A stretch of DNA of 64,000 nt from Ramlibacter rhizophilus (GTDB lineage: Bacteria > Pseudomonadota > Gammaproteobacteria > Burkholderiales > Burkholderiaceae_C), in NCBI RefSeq assembly GCF_004681965.1, contig NZ_SMLL01000003.1, positions 678,704-742,703 of the forward strand, written 5' to 3'. Both the position numbers and the translations under genes were made by a program. Each line of letters opens with the position of its first letter. Within the stretch, counting starts at the first letter, position 1. The notes below the pieces were generated by a model. That model worked only from the letters and a program-made list of their open reading frames with translations, ran no database searches and was not told the DNA's origin. Shown here in pieces: positions 1 to 10,493 of this stretch.

Positions 1-131
1 GCAAGAAGCTGTGGCCGGAGTTCGGCCCGGCCGAGCTCGACGCCGCCATCGCGGACTACAACGGCCGCGAACGCCGCTTCGGCAAGACCTCCGAGCAGAT
101 CGAACCCAAGGCGACGCGCAAGGCGGCGTGA
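1..131 (+). CDS. uppS: Isoprenyl (undecaprenyl diphosphate) synthase, C-terminal end only
   Basis: Only the last 42 codons are present; the gene begins left of the window. The frame opens at base 3 and ends at TGA 129-131. The residues include [17 protein letters not shown] and RERRFGKT, which match the conserved end of cis-isoprenyl transferases (the FGK/T tail of UppS). UppS makes the C55 lipid carrier for peptidoglycan and O-antigen from farnesyl diphosphate and IPP in the cytoplasm. Its place directly before cdsA and dxr is the usual order in Proteobacteria, which supports the call despite the short fragment. Confidence 0.88.
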   Translation, partial: KKLWPEFGPAELDAAIADYNGRERRFGKTSEQIEPKATRKAA

Positions 132-148
132 CGCAGCAGCCGCCGTCC

Positions 149-1000
149 ATGCTCAAACAGCGCGTCATCACCGCCGTCGTCCTGCTCGCGATCCTGCTGC
201 CGGCGCTGTTCTGGCCCGCGCCTGGTCCGCTGCAGCTCGTCCTGCTCGTCCTCGTGGCCGCCGGCGCCTGGGAATGGGGGCGGCTCAACGGCTTGTCGCA
301 GCCGGCATCGATCGGCCTCGGGCTGGCCTGCCTGCTGCTGTGCAGCCTGGCCTGGTGGGCCGGATGGCCGCAGGGCGTGCCCCCCGGGCTCTGGCTCGGC
401 GCCGGCCTGGTCTGGGTGCTTGGAGGCGCCTTCCTCCTGCAGCGCGGCGTTGCGGGCTGGCCGCGGCTTCCCAGGGCATTGCGCGTGGCCGGCGGTCTGG
501 TCGCGCTCAGCCTGGCCTGGCTTGCCGCCGCGCAGGCGCGCGAGCTCGGCATCAATTTCCTGCTCTCGGTGCTGGTTCTGGTCTGGGTCGCCGACATCGC
601 CGCCTATGCGGCGGGCAAGACCTTCGGCCTGAAGTTCACCCGCAGCCGGCTCGCGCCCGCCATCAGCCCCGGCAAGAGCTGGGAAGGCGTGTGGGGCGGC
701 ATGCTGGGGGTGCTGCTGCTGGCGCTGGCATGGGTGCTGATCGATGCATCCGGCCGCGGCGCCACGTCCAGCCTCTACAGCGTGCTCGCGGATCGCTCCT
801 GGGTGTTGCTGGTGCTGGGCAGCCTCTTTCTCGCCGCCATGAGCGTGGTGGGCGACCTGGTCGAATCGCTGGTCAAGCGCAGCGCCGGCGCCAAGGATTC
901 CAGCGGCCTGCTGCCCGGGCACGGTGGCGTGCTCGACCGCATCGACGCCTTGCTGCCCACCCTGCCGCTGGCCATGATGCTGGCAACGCTGTCGTACTGA
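149..1000 (+). CDS. cdsA: Phosphatidate cytidylyltransferase
   Basis: A 283-residue, very hydrophobic inner-membrane protein that converts phosphatidic acid and CTP to CDP-diacylglycerol, the precursor of all phospholipids. The family signature is near the C terminus: [20 protein letters not shown] followed by GVLDRID. The start ATG at 149 gives the normal N terminus [13 protein letters not shown] with a first membrane helix; the same frame is open upstream to base 11, but that would overlap uppS and add an arginine-rich leader with no family match. The stop overlaps the dxr start (ATGA), which suggests translational coupling. Confidence 0.95.
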   Translation: MLKQRVITAVVLLAILLPALFWPAPGPLQLVLLVLVAAGAWEWGRLNGLSQPASIGLGLACLLLCSLAWWAGWPQGVPPGLWLGAGLVWVLGGAFLLQRGVAGWPRLPRALRVAGGLVALSLAWLAAAQARELGINFLLSVLVLVWVADIAAYAAGKTFGLKFTRSRLAPAISPGKSWEGVWGGMLGVLLLALAWVLIDASGRGATSSLYSVLADRSWVLLVLGSLFLAAMSVVGDLVESLVKRSAGAKDSSGLLPGHGGVLDRIDALLPTLPLAMMLATLSY

Positions 1001-2190
1001 TGAAACCTCAACGCATCACCGTGCTGGGCTCGACCGGCTCGATCGGCACCAGCACGCTCGACGTCATCGCCCGGCATCCCGGGCGCTTCGAGGTCTTCGC
1101 GTTGAGCGCGGCGCGCCAGGTCGATCTGCTGCTGGAACAGTGCGCGCGCTTGCGGCCCGCCTTCGCCGTCATGGCCGATGCGGGCGCTGCGCGCAGGCTG
1201 GCGGAGCGCCTCGAAGCCGAGCGCCTGCCCACGCGGGTTCTGGAGGGGCCCGACGCCCTGGAGCGCATCGCCGCGCACGAGCAGGTTGATGTGGTGATGG
1301 CGGCCATCGTGGGCGCGGCCGGGCTCGCTCCCTGCCTGGCCGCGGCGCGCGCTGGCAAGCGCCTGCTGCTGGCCAACAAGGAGGCGCTGGTGGTCGGTGG
1401 CGACTTCTTCCTCGACGCCGTTCGCGCCGGCGGCGCCCGCCTGCTGCCCATCGACAGCGAGCACTCGGCCATCTTCCAGTCGCTGCCCGAGGACCCGGCG
1501 AGCTGGGACGAGCAGGTGGACAAGATCATCCTCACCGCCTCGGGCGGGCCCTTCCGCACCTGGGAGCCGGCGCGCCTGCGCGAGGTCACGCCGCAGCAGG
1601 CCTGCGCCCATCCCAACTGGGTCATGGGCCGCAAGATCTCGGTGGACTCCGCCACCATGATGAACAAGGCCCTGGAGGTGATCGAGGCGCACTACCTCTT
1701 CGGCCTGCCGCCCGAGCGCCTGGACGTGGTGATCCACCCGCAGAGCGTCATCCACTCGATGGTGCAGTACCGCGACACCTCCGTGGTGGCGCAGCTGGGC
1801 ACGCCCGACATGCGCGTGCCCATCGCCTATGGCCTGGCCTGGCCGCAGCGCATCGCCTCCGGTGCGCAGGCGCTGGACTTCTCGCGCCTGGCCGACATGA
1901 GCTTCGAGGCCCTGGACAGCCGCGGCCACCGCGAGCGCTTTCCCGGGCTGCAGCTGGCCTGGGAGTGCCTGCGCGCGCAGCCTGGCAGCACGGCGGTCCT
2001 CAACGCGGCCAACGAGGTCGCGGTCGCCGCCTTCCTGGACGAGCGGATCCGCTTCGACCAGATCCATTCGGTGAATCTGGCAACTTTGTCGGCGGTTCAG
2101 GTCTCCAAGCCGCAGGACCTGACCGACCTGCTTGCCCTCGACGCGCGGGCGCGCGCCCAGGCTGAGGAATCGATCGCCTGCCTGACCTGA
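1000..2190 (+). CDS. dxr: 1-deoxy-D-xylulose 5-phosphate reductoisomerase
   Basis: A 396-residue enzyme of the MEP pathway that rearranges and reduces DXP to MEP with NADPH; E. coli Dxr has 398 residues. The NADPH motif GSTGSIG is at residues 10-16. [12 protein letters not shown] and the metal/substrate segment [13 protein letters not shown] follow in the middle, and the C-terminal helical domain includes [17 protein letters not shown]. The start ATG at 1000 overlaps the cdsA stop by one base. Its product feeds UppS, encoded two genes upstream. Nothing unusual is seen. Confidence 0.97.
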   Translation: MKPQRITVLGSTGSIGTSTLDVIARHPGRFEVFALSAARQVDLLLEQCARLRPAFAVMADAGAARRLAERLEAERLPTRVLEGPDALERIAAHEQVDVVMAAIVGAAGLAPCLAAARAGKRLLLANKEALVVGGDFFLDAVRAGGARLLPIDSEHSAIFQSLPEDPASWDEQVDKIILTASGGPFRTWEPARLREVTPQQACAHPNWVMGRKISVDSATMMNKALEVIEAHYLFGLPPERLDVVIHPQSVIHSMVQYRDTSVVAQLGTPDMRVPIAYGLAWPQRIASGAQALDFSRLADMSFEALDSRGHRERFPGLQLAWECLRAQPGSTAVLNAANEVAVAAFLDERIRFDQIHSVNLATLSAVQVSKPQDLTDLLALDARARAQAEESIACLT

Positions 2191-2206
2191 GAAAGACACC
2201 GCCACC

Positions 2207-3580
2207 ATGCTGACCGTCATCGCCTTCATCGTCGCCCTGGGATTGCTGATCGCGGTGCACGAGTGGGGCCACTACCGCGTCGCCGTCGCCTGCGGGGTCA
2301 AGGTGCTGAAATTCTCGGTCGGCTTCGGCCACCCGATCCTGCGCTGGAAGCCGCGGCGGCAGCGGCCGGGCCAGGACACCGAGTTCGTGGTCGGGGCCAT
2401 TCCGCTGGGCGGCTTCGTGAAGATGCTGGACGAGCGCGAGGCGCCCGTCGATCCGGCCGAGCGCCACCTGGCCTTCAACACCCAGCCGCTCAAGTCCCGC
2501 GCCGCCATCGTGGCCGCGGGGCCGCTGGCCAACCTGCTGCTGGCCGTGCTGCTGTATTCGCTGGTGGCCTGGTGGGGCACCGAGGAGCCCACGCCGGTGG
2601 TCGCCAGCCCGGTCGCCGGCTCGCTGGCCGAGCGCGCGGGCCTGGAAGGCGGCGAGCGCGTCGTGGCAGCGGGCTTCGGCGAGGGCGAGCTGGAACCGGT
2701 GGAGTCCTTCGAAAGCCTGCGCTGGCTGCTCACGCGTGGCGCGCTGGACGGCCGTGACCTGCGTCTGGCGGTGCGCCAAGGCGAGGGCGCCTCCGCACGC
2801 GAGTTGACGCTGCCCTTGTCCACGCTCGGTGCGGCCGATGCGGACCCGACGCTCTTTCGCCGCATCGGCATCCTCGGACCCTGGACCCGCCCCGTGCTCG
2901 GCGAGCTGGTGCCGGAGGGCGCGGCCGCCCGCGCCGGCTTGAAGCCCGGCGACGTGGTGCTCTCCGCCGGCGGGCAGGCCATCGTCGACGGGCAGCAGCT
3001 GCGTGAATGGATCCGCGGTCAGCTGCGCGGCGGCGAGCCGGTCGCGAGCGACTGGCGCATCGTGCGCGAGGGCCGCGAGGTGACGGTGCAGGTCACGCCC
3101 GAGCGCGTGGCCGGGCCCGAGGGCCCGATTGCCCGCATCGGCGCCTACGTGGGAGCCGCGCCCGAGATGGTCACCGTGCGGCGCGGTCCGGTCGAAGGCC
3201 TGTGGGGTGGCGTGGTGCGCACCTGGGAGGTGTCGGCGCTCACGCTCAAGATGATGGGTCGCATGGTGATCGGCGAGGCCTCGCTCAAGAACCTGAGCGG
3301 GCCGCTGACCATCGCCGACTACGCGGGCAAGTCCGCAAGCCTGGGACTGTCGCAGTACCTCGTGTTCCTGGCCCTCATCAGCGTGAGCCTGGGCGTGCTG
3401 AACCTGCTGCCGCTACCGGTCTTGGATGGCGGACACCTGATGTATTATCTTTGGGAGGTCGTGACGGGCAGGGGTGTGTCGGACGCCTGGATGGAGCGCT
3501 TGCAGCGCGGGGGTGTGGCGGTCCTGCTGGTCATGATGTCGATTGCGTTGTTCAACGATGTGACGCGCCTCTTCGGATAA
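2207..3580 (+). CDS. rseP: Site-2 zinc metalloprotease RseP
   Basis: A 457-residue inner-membrane intramembrane protease. The zinc motif HEWGH is at residues 18-22 in the first membrane helix, and the second metal motif (LPVLDGGH) is near the C terminus. Two PDZ-like regions lie between them. In E. coli the enzyme cuts anti-sigma factor RseA and leftover signal peptides; its role in the sigma-E response is known for the family and inferred here. It sits 16 bp after dxr and directly before bamA, the usual order, linking outer-membrane stress sensing with outer-membrane assembly. Confidence 0.96.
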   Translation: MLTVIAFIVALGLLIAVHEWGHYRVAVACGVKVLKFSVGFGHPILRWKPRRQRPGQDTEFVVGAIPLGGFVKMLDEREAPVDPAERHLAFNTQPLKSRAAIVAAGPLANLLLAVLLYSLVAWWGTEEPTPVVASPVAGSLAERAGLEGGERVVAAGFGEGELEPVESFESLRWLLTRGALDGRDLRLAVRQGEGASARELTLPLSTLGAADADPTLFRRIGILGPWTRPVLGELVPEGAAARAGLKPGDVVLSAGGQAIVDGQQLREWIRGQLRGGEPVASDWRIVREGREVTVQVTPERVAGPEGPIARIGAYVGAAPEMVTVRRGPVEGLWGGVVRTWEVSALTLKMMGRMVIGEASLKNLSGPLTIADYAGKSASLGLSQYLVFLALISVSLGVLNLLPLPVLDGGHLMYYLWEVVTGRGVSDAWMERLQRGGVAVLLVMMSIALFNDVTRLFG

Positions 3581-3641
3581 CAACACACCTGGCCGGACCC
3601 GCCGCGAAGCGCCTCCACGCTGGCGCGGCCCTTCAGAATCC

Positions 3642-5936
3642 ATGAAGCAACATTTCAGGCGCTTTCGCGCGCGTACGTTGGCGAGCGTGATGGCGCTGGC
3701 ATTCGCGGCCTCCACCTGGGCGGTCGAGCCCTTCACCCTCGGGGACATCCGCGTCGAAGGCCTGCAGCGGGTCGAGCCCGGCACGGTCTTCGCATCGCTG
3801 CCGTTCCGGGTCGGCGAGGAGTACACGGACGAGAAGGGCACCGCCGCCATCCGGGCGCTGTTCGCACTCGGCCTGTTCAAGGACGTGCGGCTCGAGGTGG
3901 CCGGCAATGTGCTGGTCGTGGCCGTGGAGGAGCGGCCCACCGTGGCCAACGTCGATTTCGTCGGCGCGCGCGAATTCGACAAGGAAGCCCTCACCAAGGC
4001 GCTGCGCGAGATCGGCCTGGCCGAAGGCCGCCCCTATGACCAGGCTTTGGCCGACCGGGCCGAGCAGGAACTCAAGCGCCAGTACATCAGCCGCAGCCTC
4101 TATGGCGCGGAGGTGGTGACCACCGTCACGCCCATCGAGCGCAACCGGGTCAACCTCACCTTCACCGTCACCGAAGGCGAGACGGCGCGCATCAAGGACA
4201 TCCGCATCGTCGGCAACGACGCCTTCAGCGACGCCACGCTGCTCGGCCTGTTCGAGATCGACACCGGCGGCTTCCTCAGCTGGTACACCAAGTCCGACCG
4301 CTACTCGCGCGTCAAGCTCAATGCGTCGCTGGAGGCGCTTCGCTCCTACTACCTGCAGCGCGGCTTCCTGGAGTTCCGCATCGACAGCACGCAGGTCGCG
4401 ATGTCGCCGGACAAGCAGGACATCACCATCACGGTCAACGTCACCGAGGGCGACCGCTTCGTGGTCAGCGGCGTGACGCTGGAGGGCAACTACCTCGGCA
4501 AGGAAGACGAGTTCAAGTCGCTGGTGACCATCCGCCCGGGCGAGCCCTACAACGCGGACCAGGTCGCGGCCACCATCAAGGCCATGACCGACTACTTCGG
4601 CAACTTCGGCTACGCCTTCGCGCAGGTCGAGGCCCGTCCGGAGATCGACCGGGCCAGCAACCGCGTGCAGCTGTCGCTGGTGGCCGAGCCCTCGCGCCGC
4701 GCCTACGTGCGGCGCATCAACATCTCGGGCAACGTGCGCACGCGTGACGAGGTGATCCGCCGCGAGTTCCGCCAGCTCGAATCGAGCTGGTACGACGCCG
4801 ACCGCATCCGCCGCTCGCGCGACCGCGTGGACCGCCTCGGGTTCTTCCGCGACGTGAACATCGAGACCGTGGAAGTCCCCGGCGCGCCGGACCAGGTGGA
4901 CCTGAACGTCGGCGTGGTCGAGAAGCCCACCGGCAGCCTGCAGCTCTCGGCCGGCTTCTCCAGCGCGGAGAAGCTCGGCCTGGGTTTCACCGTGCGCCAG
5001 GAGAACGCGTTCGGCTCGGGCAACTACCTGAGCCTGGACCTGAACACCAGCAAGTACAACCGCACGCTGGCCCTGACCACCATCGATCCGTACTTCACCC
5101 AGGACGGCATCTCGCGCACGCTGGAGGCCTACTACCGGCGCTCGCGCCCCTACGAGGACCAGGGCGGCAACTACTCGCTGGCCACCATGGGCGGCGCCAT
5201 CCGCTTCGGCGTGCCCTTCAGCGAACTGGATACCGTGTTCTTCGGCGCCGGCGTCGAGAGCACCGAAATCCGTCCGGGCACGAACATCCCCGCCGCCTAC
5301 CTGGCCTATGCGGAGCGCTTCGGTTACCGCAGCACCGCGCTGCCCCTGACGCTGTCCTGGACGCGCGACGACCGCGACAGCGCGCTGGTGCCCACCAGCG
5401 GCCGGCTGCAGCGGCTCACCGGTGAACTCGCCGCGGCGGCTGACGCGCGTTACTGGCGCGGCAACTACCAGGTGCAGCAGTACTTCGCGCTGGGCAAGCA
5501 GTACACCCTGGCCTTCAACGGCGAACTCGGCTGGGGTCAGGGACTGGGCGATCGCCCCTTCCCCGTGTTCAAGAACTTCTACGCGGGCGGCCTGGGTTCG
5601 GTGCGCGGCTTCGACCAGGGCACGCTGGGTCCGCGCGACGTGACCGGATCGTCCATCGGCGGCCCGAAGAAAGTGGTCTTCAACGCCGAACTGCTCACGC
5701 CCTTCCCCGGTGCCGGCAACGACCGCACCTTGCGCCTCTACGGCTTCACCGACGTGGGCAACGTCTTTGGCGAGGACGAGCGTCCCGCCTTCGGCGACCT
5801 GCGGGCCTCCGCGGGCGTCGGCCTGGCCTGGCTCTCACCGCTGGGCCCGCTGCGCCTGGCCTATGCCGTGCCGTTCAAGAAAGAGGCCGGCGATAGAATC
5901 CAGAAAATCCAATTCCAGATCGGGACCTCCTTCTAA
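3642..5936 (+). CDS. bamA: Outer membrane protein assembly factor BamA
   Basis: A 764-residue outer-membrane protein with a signal peptide (cleavage probably after ASTWA, about residue 28), five POTRA repeats over roughly residues 28-430, and a C-terminal 16-strand barrel ending in QIGTSF with terminal Phe. The barrel segment GGLGSVRGFDQG carries the VRGF motif that is characteristic of the Omp85 family. BamA is the core of the BAM complex that folds outer-membrane barrels. Its stop codon overlaps the start of skp by one base (TAATG), so the barrel-inserting machine and its periplasmic chaperone are translationally linked. Confidence 0.97.
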   Translation: MKQHFRRFRARTLASVMALAFAASTWAVEPFTLGDIRVEGLQRVEPGTVFASLPFRVGEEYTDEKGTAAIRALFALGLFKDVRLEVAGNVLVVAVEERPTVANVDFVGAREFDKEALTKALREIGLAEGRPYDQALADRAEQELKRQYISRSLYGAEVVTTVTPIERNRVNLTFTVTEGETARIKDIRIVGNDAFSDATLLGLFEIDTGGFLSWYTKSDRYSRVKLNASLEALRSYYLQRGFLEFRIDSTQVAMSPDKQDITITVNVTEGDRFVVSGVTLEGNYLGKEDEFKSLVTIRPGEPYNADQVAATIKAMTDYFGNFGYAFAQVEARPEIDRASNRVQLSLVAEPSRRAYVRRINISGNVRTRDEVIRREFRQLESSWYDADRIRRSRDRVDRLGFFRDVNIETVEVPGAPDQVDLNVGVVEKPTGSLQLSAGFSSAEKLGLGFTVRQENAFGSGNYLSLDLNTSKYNRTLALTTIDPYFTQDGISRTLEAYYRRSRPYEDQGGNYSLATMGGAIRFGVPFSELDTVFFGAGVESTEIRPGTNIPAAYLAYAERFGYRSTALPLTLSWTRDDRDSALVPTSGRLQRLTGELAAAADARYWRGNYQVQQYFALGKQYTLAFNGELGWGQGLGDRPFPVFKNFYAGGLGSVRGFDQGTLGPRDVTGSSIGGPKKVVFNAELLTPFPGAGNDRTLRLYGFTDVGNVFGEDERPAFGDLRASAGVGLAWLSPLGPLRLAYAVPFKKEAGDRIQKIQFQIGTSF

Positions 5937-6445
5937 TGTCATATCTGACTCGCCAGTGGTACGCCTGCCTGCTCGGGCTGGCCGTGCTGTCCGCGCCGGT
6001 CGCCGCGCAGGAATTCCGCGTCGGCTTCGTCAACACGGACCGCATCTTCCGCGAGGCGAACACCGCCAAGGCCGCGCAAACCAAGCTGGAGCAGGAATTC
6101 TCGCGGCGCGAAAAGGAGCTGGCCGAACTCGGCAATGCGCTCAAGACCGCCTCGGAGCGTTTCGAACGCGAAGCGCCGACGCTGCCCGAAACGCAGCGCA
6201 TGTCCCGCCAGCGGCAACTCGTGGAACAGGACCGCGACTTCCAGCGCAAGCGCCGTGAATTCCAGGAAGACCTCAACGCGCGCAAGAACGAGGAACTGCA
6301 GCAGGTCCTGGACCGGGCCAACCGCGTGGTGCGCCAGGTCGCCGAACAGGAAAAGTACGACCTCATCCTGCAGGAAGCCGTGTACATCAATCCCAAGCAC
6401 GACATCACCGAGAAGGTGATCAAGGCGCTCAACGCGAGCAAGTGA
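5936..6445 (+). CDS. skp: Periplasmic chaperone Skp/OmpH
   Basis: A 169-residue secreted protein: an N-terminal signal peptide ends at about APVAAQ (residue 25), followed by [16 protein letters not shown], the typical start of mature OmpH/Skp. The central part is a long charged coiled coil (residues about 40-140) rich in Glu, Arg and Gln, which forms the tentacles of the trimeric chaperone. Skp holds unfolded outer-membrane proteins on their way to BamA, its upstream neighbour. The ATG overlaps the bamA stop, and lpxD begins one base after this stop. Confidence 0.95.
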   Translation: MSYLTRQWYACLLGLAVLSAPVAAQEFRVGFVNTDRIFREANTAKAAQTKLEQEFSRREKELAELGNALKTASERFEREAPTLPETQRMSRQRQLVEQDRDFQRKRREFQEDLNARKNEELQQVLDRANRVVRQVAEQEKYDLILQEAVYINPKHDITEKVIKALNASK

Positions 6446-6446
6446 C

Positions 6447-7421
6447 GTGGGCCTCGCTCTGGGCGAGCTCGTCGCAGAGCTCGGCGGCGAACTGCATGGC
6501 GACCCCGCTCGCCTCATCGAGGGCCTGGCTCCGCTGGAGTCCGCCCAGTCGGGCCAGCTGAGCTTCCTGAGCAATCCGCGCTACCAGCCGCAGCTGGCCG
6601 TTTCGCAGGCGGGCTGCGTCATCGTTGCGCCGGCCCTGCGTGAGGCCGCGCTGGCGCGTGGCGCCGCGATCGTCGCGGATGACCCCTACCTCTATTTCGC
6701 GCGCGTCACGCAGCTGTGGAAGCGGCGCGTGCTGCAGCGGGGCTTCGTGCCCGGCATCCACCCCAGCGCCGTCGTCGATCCAGAGGCCTTCGTCGATCCG
6801 AGCGCGCGCATCGGCCCCTTGTGCGTGGTCGAGCGGGGCGCGCGCATTGGCGCCTTCACGGAGCTGAAGTCCCGCGTCACGGTGAGCGAGGGCTGCACCA
6901 TCGGCGAGCGATGCATCCTGCACCCGGGCGTGGTGATCGGCGCCGACGGCTTCGGCATCGCGCCGCACCAGGGTGCCTGGGAGAAGATCGAGCAGCTCGG
7001 CGCCGTGCGCATCGGCAACGACGTGGAGATCGGCGCCAACACCTGCATCGACCGGGGCGCGCTGGCCGACACCGTCATCGAAGACGGCGTCAAGCTCGAC
7101 AACCTGATCCAGATCGGCCACAACGTGCGCATCGGCCGCCACACCGCCATGGCCGGCTGCGCCGCGGTCGCGGGCAGCGCCACCATCGGCGAGCACTGCA
7201 CCATCGGTGGCCGCGCGGGCATCCTGGGCCACCTCAGCATCGCCGACCACGTGCACATCTCGGCCACCTCGCTGGTCACGCGCTCCATTCACAAGCCGGG
7301 CCACTACACCGGCATCTTCCCGCTCGACGAGAACGCCGCCTGGGAGAAGAACGCGGCCACGCTGCGTCAGCTCCACGGACTGCGCGAACGCGTCAAGGCC
7401 CTCGAGAAAAAATCCTCATGA
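6447..7421 (+). CDS. lpxD: UDP-3-O-(3-hydroxyacyl)glucosamine N-acyltransferase
   Basis: A 324-residue lipid A enzyme that adds the second 3-hydroxyacyl chain, to the 2-amino group, using acyl-ACP. The start is GTG at 6447, one base after the skp stop; the protein then begins [12 protein letters not shown] as expected for LpxD. An N-terminal uridine-binding domain (about 1-100) is followed by left-handed beta-helix hexapeptide repeats, with the catalytic histidine region [17 protein letters not shown], and a C-terminal helix. The stop overlaps the fabZ start. Confidence 0.96.
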   Translation: MGLALGELVAELGGELHGDPARLIEGLAPLESAQSGQLSFLSNPRYQPQLAVSQAGCVIVAPALREAALARGAAIVADDPYLYFARVTQLWKRRVLQRGFVPGIHPSAVVDPEAFVDPSARIGPLCVVERGARIGAFTELKSRVTVSEGCTIGERCILHPGVVIGADGFGIAPHQGAWEKIEQLGAVRIGNDVEIGANTCIDRGALADTVIEDGVKLDNLIQIGHNVRIGRHTAMAGCAAVAGSATIGEHCTIGGRAGILGHLSIADHVHISATSLVTRSIHKPGHYTGIFPLDENAAWEKNAATLRQLHGLRERVKALEKKSS

Positions 7422-7861
7422 TGGACATCCACCAGATCCTCAAGCTCCTGCCGCACCGCTACCCCATCCTGCTGGTGGACCGGGTGGTCGAGCTGGAAAA
7501 GGGCCAGCGCATCCGCGCGATCAAGAACGTCTCCATCAATGAACCGTTCTTCACGGGGCACTTCCCGCACCGGCCGGTCATGCCCGGCGTGCTCATGCTC
7601 GAAGCCATGGCCCAGGCCGCCGCGCTGCTGTCCTTCGCGACCCAGGGCGTCACGCCGGACGACAAGACCATCTACTACTTCGCCGGCATCGACGCGGCGC
7701 GCTTCAAGCGGCCGGTGGAGCCGGGCGACCAGCTCGTGATGGACGTGACGCTGGAGCGCGCCAAGGCCGGCATCTTCAAGTTCAAGGGCATCACGCGCGT
7801 GGGCGAGGAGGTCGCCTGCGAGGCCGAGCTCATGTGCACCATGCGGCGCATCGATTCCTGA
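7418..7861 (+). CDS. fabZ: 3-hydroxyacyl-ACP dehydratase FabZ
   Basis: A 147-residue hot-dog fold enzyme of fatty acid synthesis that dehydrates 3-hydroxyacyl-ACP. The catalytic His is in [20 protein letters not shown], and the catalytic Glu is in the same stretch. Two ATGs stand in tandem at 7418 and 7421; either gives the usual [15 protein letters not shown] start, and the first is listed. FabZ competes with LpxA and LpxD for 3-hydroxyacyl-ACP, so its place inside the lipid A operon balances phospholipid and LPS synthesis. Confidence 0.96.
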   Translation: MMDIHQILKLLPHRYPILLVDRVVELEKGQRIRAIKNVSINEPFFTGHFPHRPVMPGVLMLEAMAQAAALLSFATQGVTPDDKTIYYFAGIDAARFKRPVEPGDQLVMDVTLERAKAGIFKFKGITRVGEEVACEAELMCTMRRIDS

Positions 7862-7871
7862 GGGCCGGTCC

Positions 7872-8672
7872 ATGGAAGGCCCGCAGATCCATCCGAGCGC
7901 CATCGTCGCCGAGGGCGCCCGCATCGACCCCACGGCCAGCATCGGGCCGTACACCGTCATCGGCCCACACGTGAGCATCGGCGCCGGAACCACCGTGGGG
8001 CCGCACTGCGTGATCGAGGGCCACACCACCATCGGCCGCGACAACCGCATCTTCCAGTTCGCCTCCCTCGGCGCGATTCCGCAGGACAAGAAGTACGCAG
8101 GCGAGCCCTGCGAGCTGGTGATCGGCGACCGCAACACCATCCGCGAGTTCTGCACCTTCAACATCGGCTCGCCCGCGGGCGGCGGCATCACGCGCGTGGG
8201 CAACGACAACTGGCTCATGGCCTACGTGCACCTGGCGCACGACTGCATCGTGGGCGACCACACCATCTTCGCCAACAACTCGCAGCTGGCCGGGCATGTC
8301 GAGGTGGGCGACTGGGTGATCCTGGGTGGTTTCACGGTGGTGCACCAGTTCGTGCGCATCGGTGCGCACGCCATGACGGCCATGTGCTCGCTGCTCTTTG
8401 CCGACCAGCCGCCCTTCGTCATGAGCCAGGGGCAGCCGGCGCAGGCCCGCTCCATGAACTTCGAGGGGCTGCGCCGCCGCGGCTTCGGTCCGGTGCGCGT
8501 CTCGGCCGTCAAGGCCATGCACAAGGCCTTGTACCGCGACGGCCTGACCCTGGAGCAGGCACAGGCGCGCATCCGCGGCATCGCCACCACCACGCCCGAG
8601 GCCTCGCCCGACGTGGACCTCATGCTCGGCTTCCTGGCCGGCGTGTCGGCGCAGCGCGGCATCGTGCGATGA
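7872..8672 (+). CDS. lpxA: UDP-N-acetylglucosamine O-acyltransferase
   Basis: A 266-residue enzyme for the first step of lipid A synthesis, transfer of a 3-hydroxyacyl chain from ACP to UDP-GlcNAc. The N-terminal two thirds are hexapeptide repeats ([13 protein letters not shown] and similar), with the catalytic region [15 protein letters not shown]-terminal helical domain of about 75 residues follows. Length fits E. coli LpxA (262). It starts 10 bp after fabZ behind a short GAGGG ribosome site and overlaps lpxB by four bases (ATGA). Confidence 0.97.
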   Translation: MEGPQIHPSAIVAEGARIDPTASIGPYTVIGPHVSIGAGTTVGPHCVIEGHTTIGRDNRIFQFASLGAIPQDKKYAGEPCELVIGDRNTIREFCTFNIGSPAGGGITRVGNDNWLMAYVHLAHDCIVGDHTIFANNSQLAGHVEVGDWVILGGFTVVHQFVRIGAHAMTAMCSLLFADQPPFVMSQGQPAQARSMNFEGLRRRGFGPVRVSAVKAMHKALYRDGLTLEQAQARIRGIATTTPEASPDVDLMLGFLAGVSAQRGIVR

Positions 8673-9805
8673 GCCTGTGCGCGGCCCTGGTCGCCGGTGA
8701 GGTCTCCGGCGACCTGCTGGCCGGCCTGCTGCTGGGCGGCATGAAGCAGCGCTGGCCCGAACTGCGAAGCTGGGGGATCGGCGGTCCGCACATGGCGGCG
8801 CAGGGGTTCCGGGCCGACTGGCCCTACGAGAAGCTCGCCGTGCGCGGCTACGTGGAAGTGCTGCGGCACTACCGCGAGATCGTCGGCATCCGCCGTGCGC
8901 TCAAGGCGCGCCTGCTGGCGCAGCGGCCCGACCTCTTCATCGGCGTCGATGCGCCCGACTTCAACCTCGACCTGGAAGCCGACCTGCGCGCGCAGGGCGT
9001 GAAGACGGTCCACTTCGTCTGTCCCTCGGTCTGGGCCTGGCGCGCCGGCCGCATGGCCAAGATCCGCCGCAGCGTCGACCACATGCTGTGCCTCTTTCCC
9101 TTCGAGCCGGCGCTGCTGCAGGCCGAGGGCATCGCGGGGACGTTCGTCGGGCACCCCCTGGCGGGCGTCATCCCGCAGCAGCCCGATCGCGCCGCCGCTC
9201 GCCGCCGCCTCGGCCTCGCGGAAGACGCCGAGGTGCTGGCCGTGCTGCCCGGAAGCCGCAGCTCCGAGATCCGCTACCTGGCCGAGGTGTTCTTCGCGGC
9301 GGCGGCGCGCGTCGCGCGCGCACGACCCGGCCTTGGCGTGGTGGTGCCGGCGGTGCCGCGCCTGCGTGCCGAGATCGAGGCGGCCGCTCGCCGCGCCGGC
9401 CTGGCCGAGGGCCTGAAGATCGTCGAGGGGCGCTCGCACGAGGTGCTGGCCGCCTGCGACCTGACCCTCATCGCCAGCGGCACCGCCACGCTGGAGGCGG
9501 CCCTTTTCAAGCGGCCCATGGTGATCGCCTACCGCATGAACGCGATCAGCTGGCAGATCATGCGACGGCAGGCGCTGCAGCCCTGGGTGGGCCTGCCCAA
9601 CATCCTGCTTCGCGAGATGGCCGTGCCCGAGCTGCTGCAGCACGAAGCCTCGCCCGAGCGACTCGCGCGCGCCCTCTTGGACTGGCTCGACGCGCCTGAC
9701 AGAATGGCGGCCGTCCAGACGAAATTCGACGCCCTGCACCACGCGCTGCGGCGTGACACACCCCAACTCGCCGCCGATGCCATCCAGCAAGTCCTCCAGG
9801 CCTGA
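8669..9805 (+). CDS. lpxB: Lipid-A-disaccharide synthase
   Basis: A 378-residue GT19 glycosyltransferase that joins UDP-diacylglucosamine and lipid X into the beta-1,6 disaccharide of lipid A at the inner membrane. It begins [19 protein letters not shown], the family's N-terminal motif (AGExSGD). Later landmarks are [28 protein letters not shown] and [14 protein letters not shown], all typical of LpxB. The ATG overlaps the lpxA stop. The last 29 bases overlap the proposed rnhB start. Confidence 0.96.
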   Translation: MSLCAALVAGEVSGDLLAGLLLGGMKQRWPELRSWGIGGPHMAAQGFRADWPYEKLAVRGYVEVLRHYREIVGIRRALKARLLAQRPDLFIGVDAPDFNLDLEADLRAQGVKTVHFVCPSVWAWRAGRMAKIRRSVDHMLCLFPFEPALLQAEGIAGTFVGHPLAGVIPQQPDRAAARRRLGLAEDAEVLAVLPGSRSSEIRYLAEVFFAAAARVARARPGLGVVVPAVPRLRAEIEAAARRAGLAEGLKIVEGRSHEVLAACDLTLIASGTATLEAALFKRPMVIAYRMNAISWQIMRRQALQPWVGLPNILLREMAVPELLQHEASPERLARALLDWLDAPDRMAAVQTKFDALHHALRRDTPQLAADAIQQVLQA

Positions 9806-10493
9806 GCCCCCCGCGCGCGCCGCGCGGAGGCCCGCCCGCAGCCGTGTGCAGGCGCGCCTGGACTGGGACCCCATCGGCCTGGTCTGCGGCGTCGACGAAG
9901 CCGGACGCGGCCCGCTCGCCGGCCCCGTCGTGGCAGCCGCGGTCATCCTCGACGACAGCAAGCGCATCCGCGGCCTGGCGGACTCCAAGGTGCTCACGCC
10001 CTTGCAACGCGAGCGCCTGTACGACCAGATCCGCGAGAAAGCGCTGTGCTGCTCGGTGGCCGAAGCCAGCGTGGCGGAGATCGACACGCTCAACATCCTG
10101 CACGCCACGATGCTCGCCATGAAGCGGGCCGTCGAAGGCCTGCGCCTGAAACCCGCCAAGGTGCTGGTGGACGGCAACCGCCTGCCGCAGATCGACGTGC
10201 TGGCCGAGGCCATCGTCGATGGCGACGCGCTGGTCAAGTCCATCTCGGCGGCGTCCATCATCGCCAAGGTCCACCGCGACCGGCTCTGCGCCCAGCTGCA
10301 CGAGGAGTTCCCGCACTACGGCTTCGCCTCGCACAAGGGCTACAGCACGCGCGAGCACCTGCAGGCCCTGCGCGAGCACGGCGCCTGCCGGCATCACCGG
10401 CGCTTCTTCGCGCCGGTGGCCGCGGCCCTGGCCGGCGAGCTGCACGCCATCGATCGCTTCGAGCGCAGCGACCCGGACCGGCTGGCTGCGTGA
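9777..10493 (+). CDS. rnhB: Ribonuclease HII
   Basis: About 238 residues. RNase HII removes single ribonucleotides and RNA primers from DNA. The N-terminal catalytic motif is [20 protein letters not shown] (first acidic pair D and E), with further acidic residues in LADSKVLT and VLVDGNRLP; the C-terminal part has KGYSTREHL. Start choice: ATG 9777 (inside lpxB) is preferred; a GTG at 9753 in the same frame is possible, and neither has a clear ribosome site. Positioned after lpxB as in many proteobacteria. Confidence 0.93.
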   Translation: MPSSKSSRPEPPARAARRPARSRVQARLDWDPIGLVCGVDEAGRGPLAGPVVAAAVILDDSKRIRGLADSKVLTPLQRERLYDQIREKALCCSVAEASVAEIDTLNILHATMLAMKRAVEGLRLKPAKVLVDGNRLPQIDVLAEAIVDGDALVKSISAASIIAKVHRDRLCAQLHEEFPHYGFASHKGYSTREHLQALREHGACRHHRRFFAPVAAALAGELHAIDRFERSDPDRLAA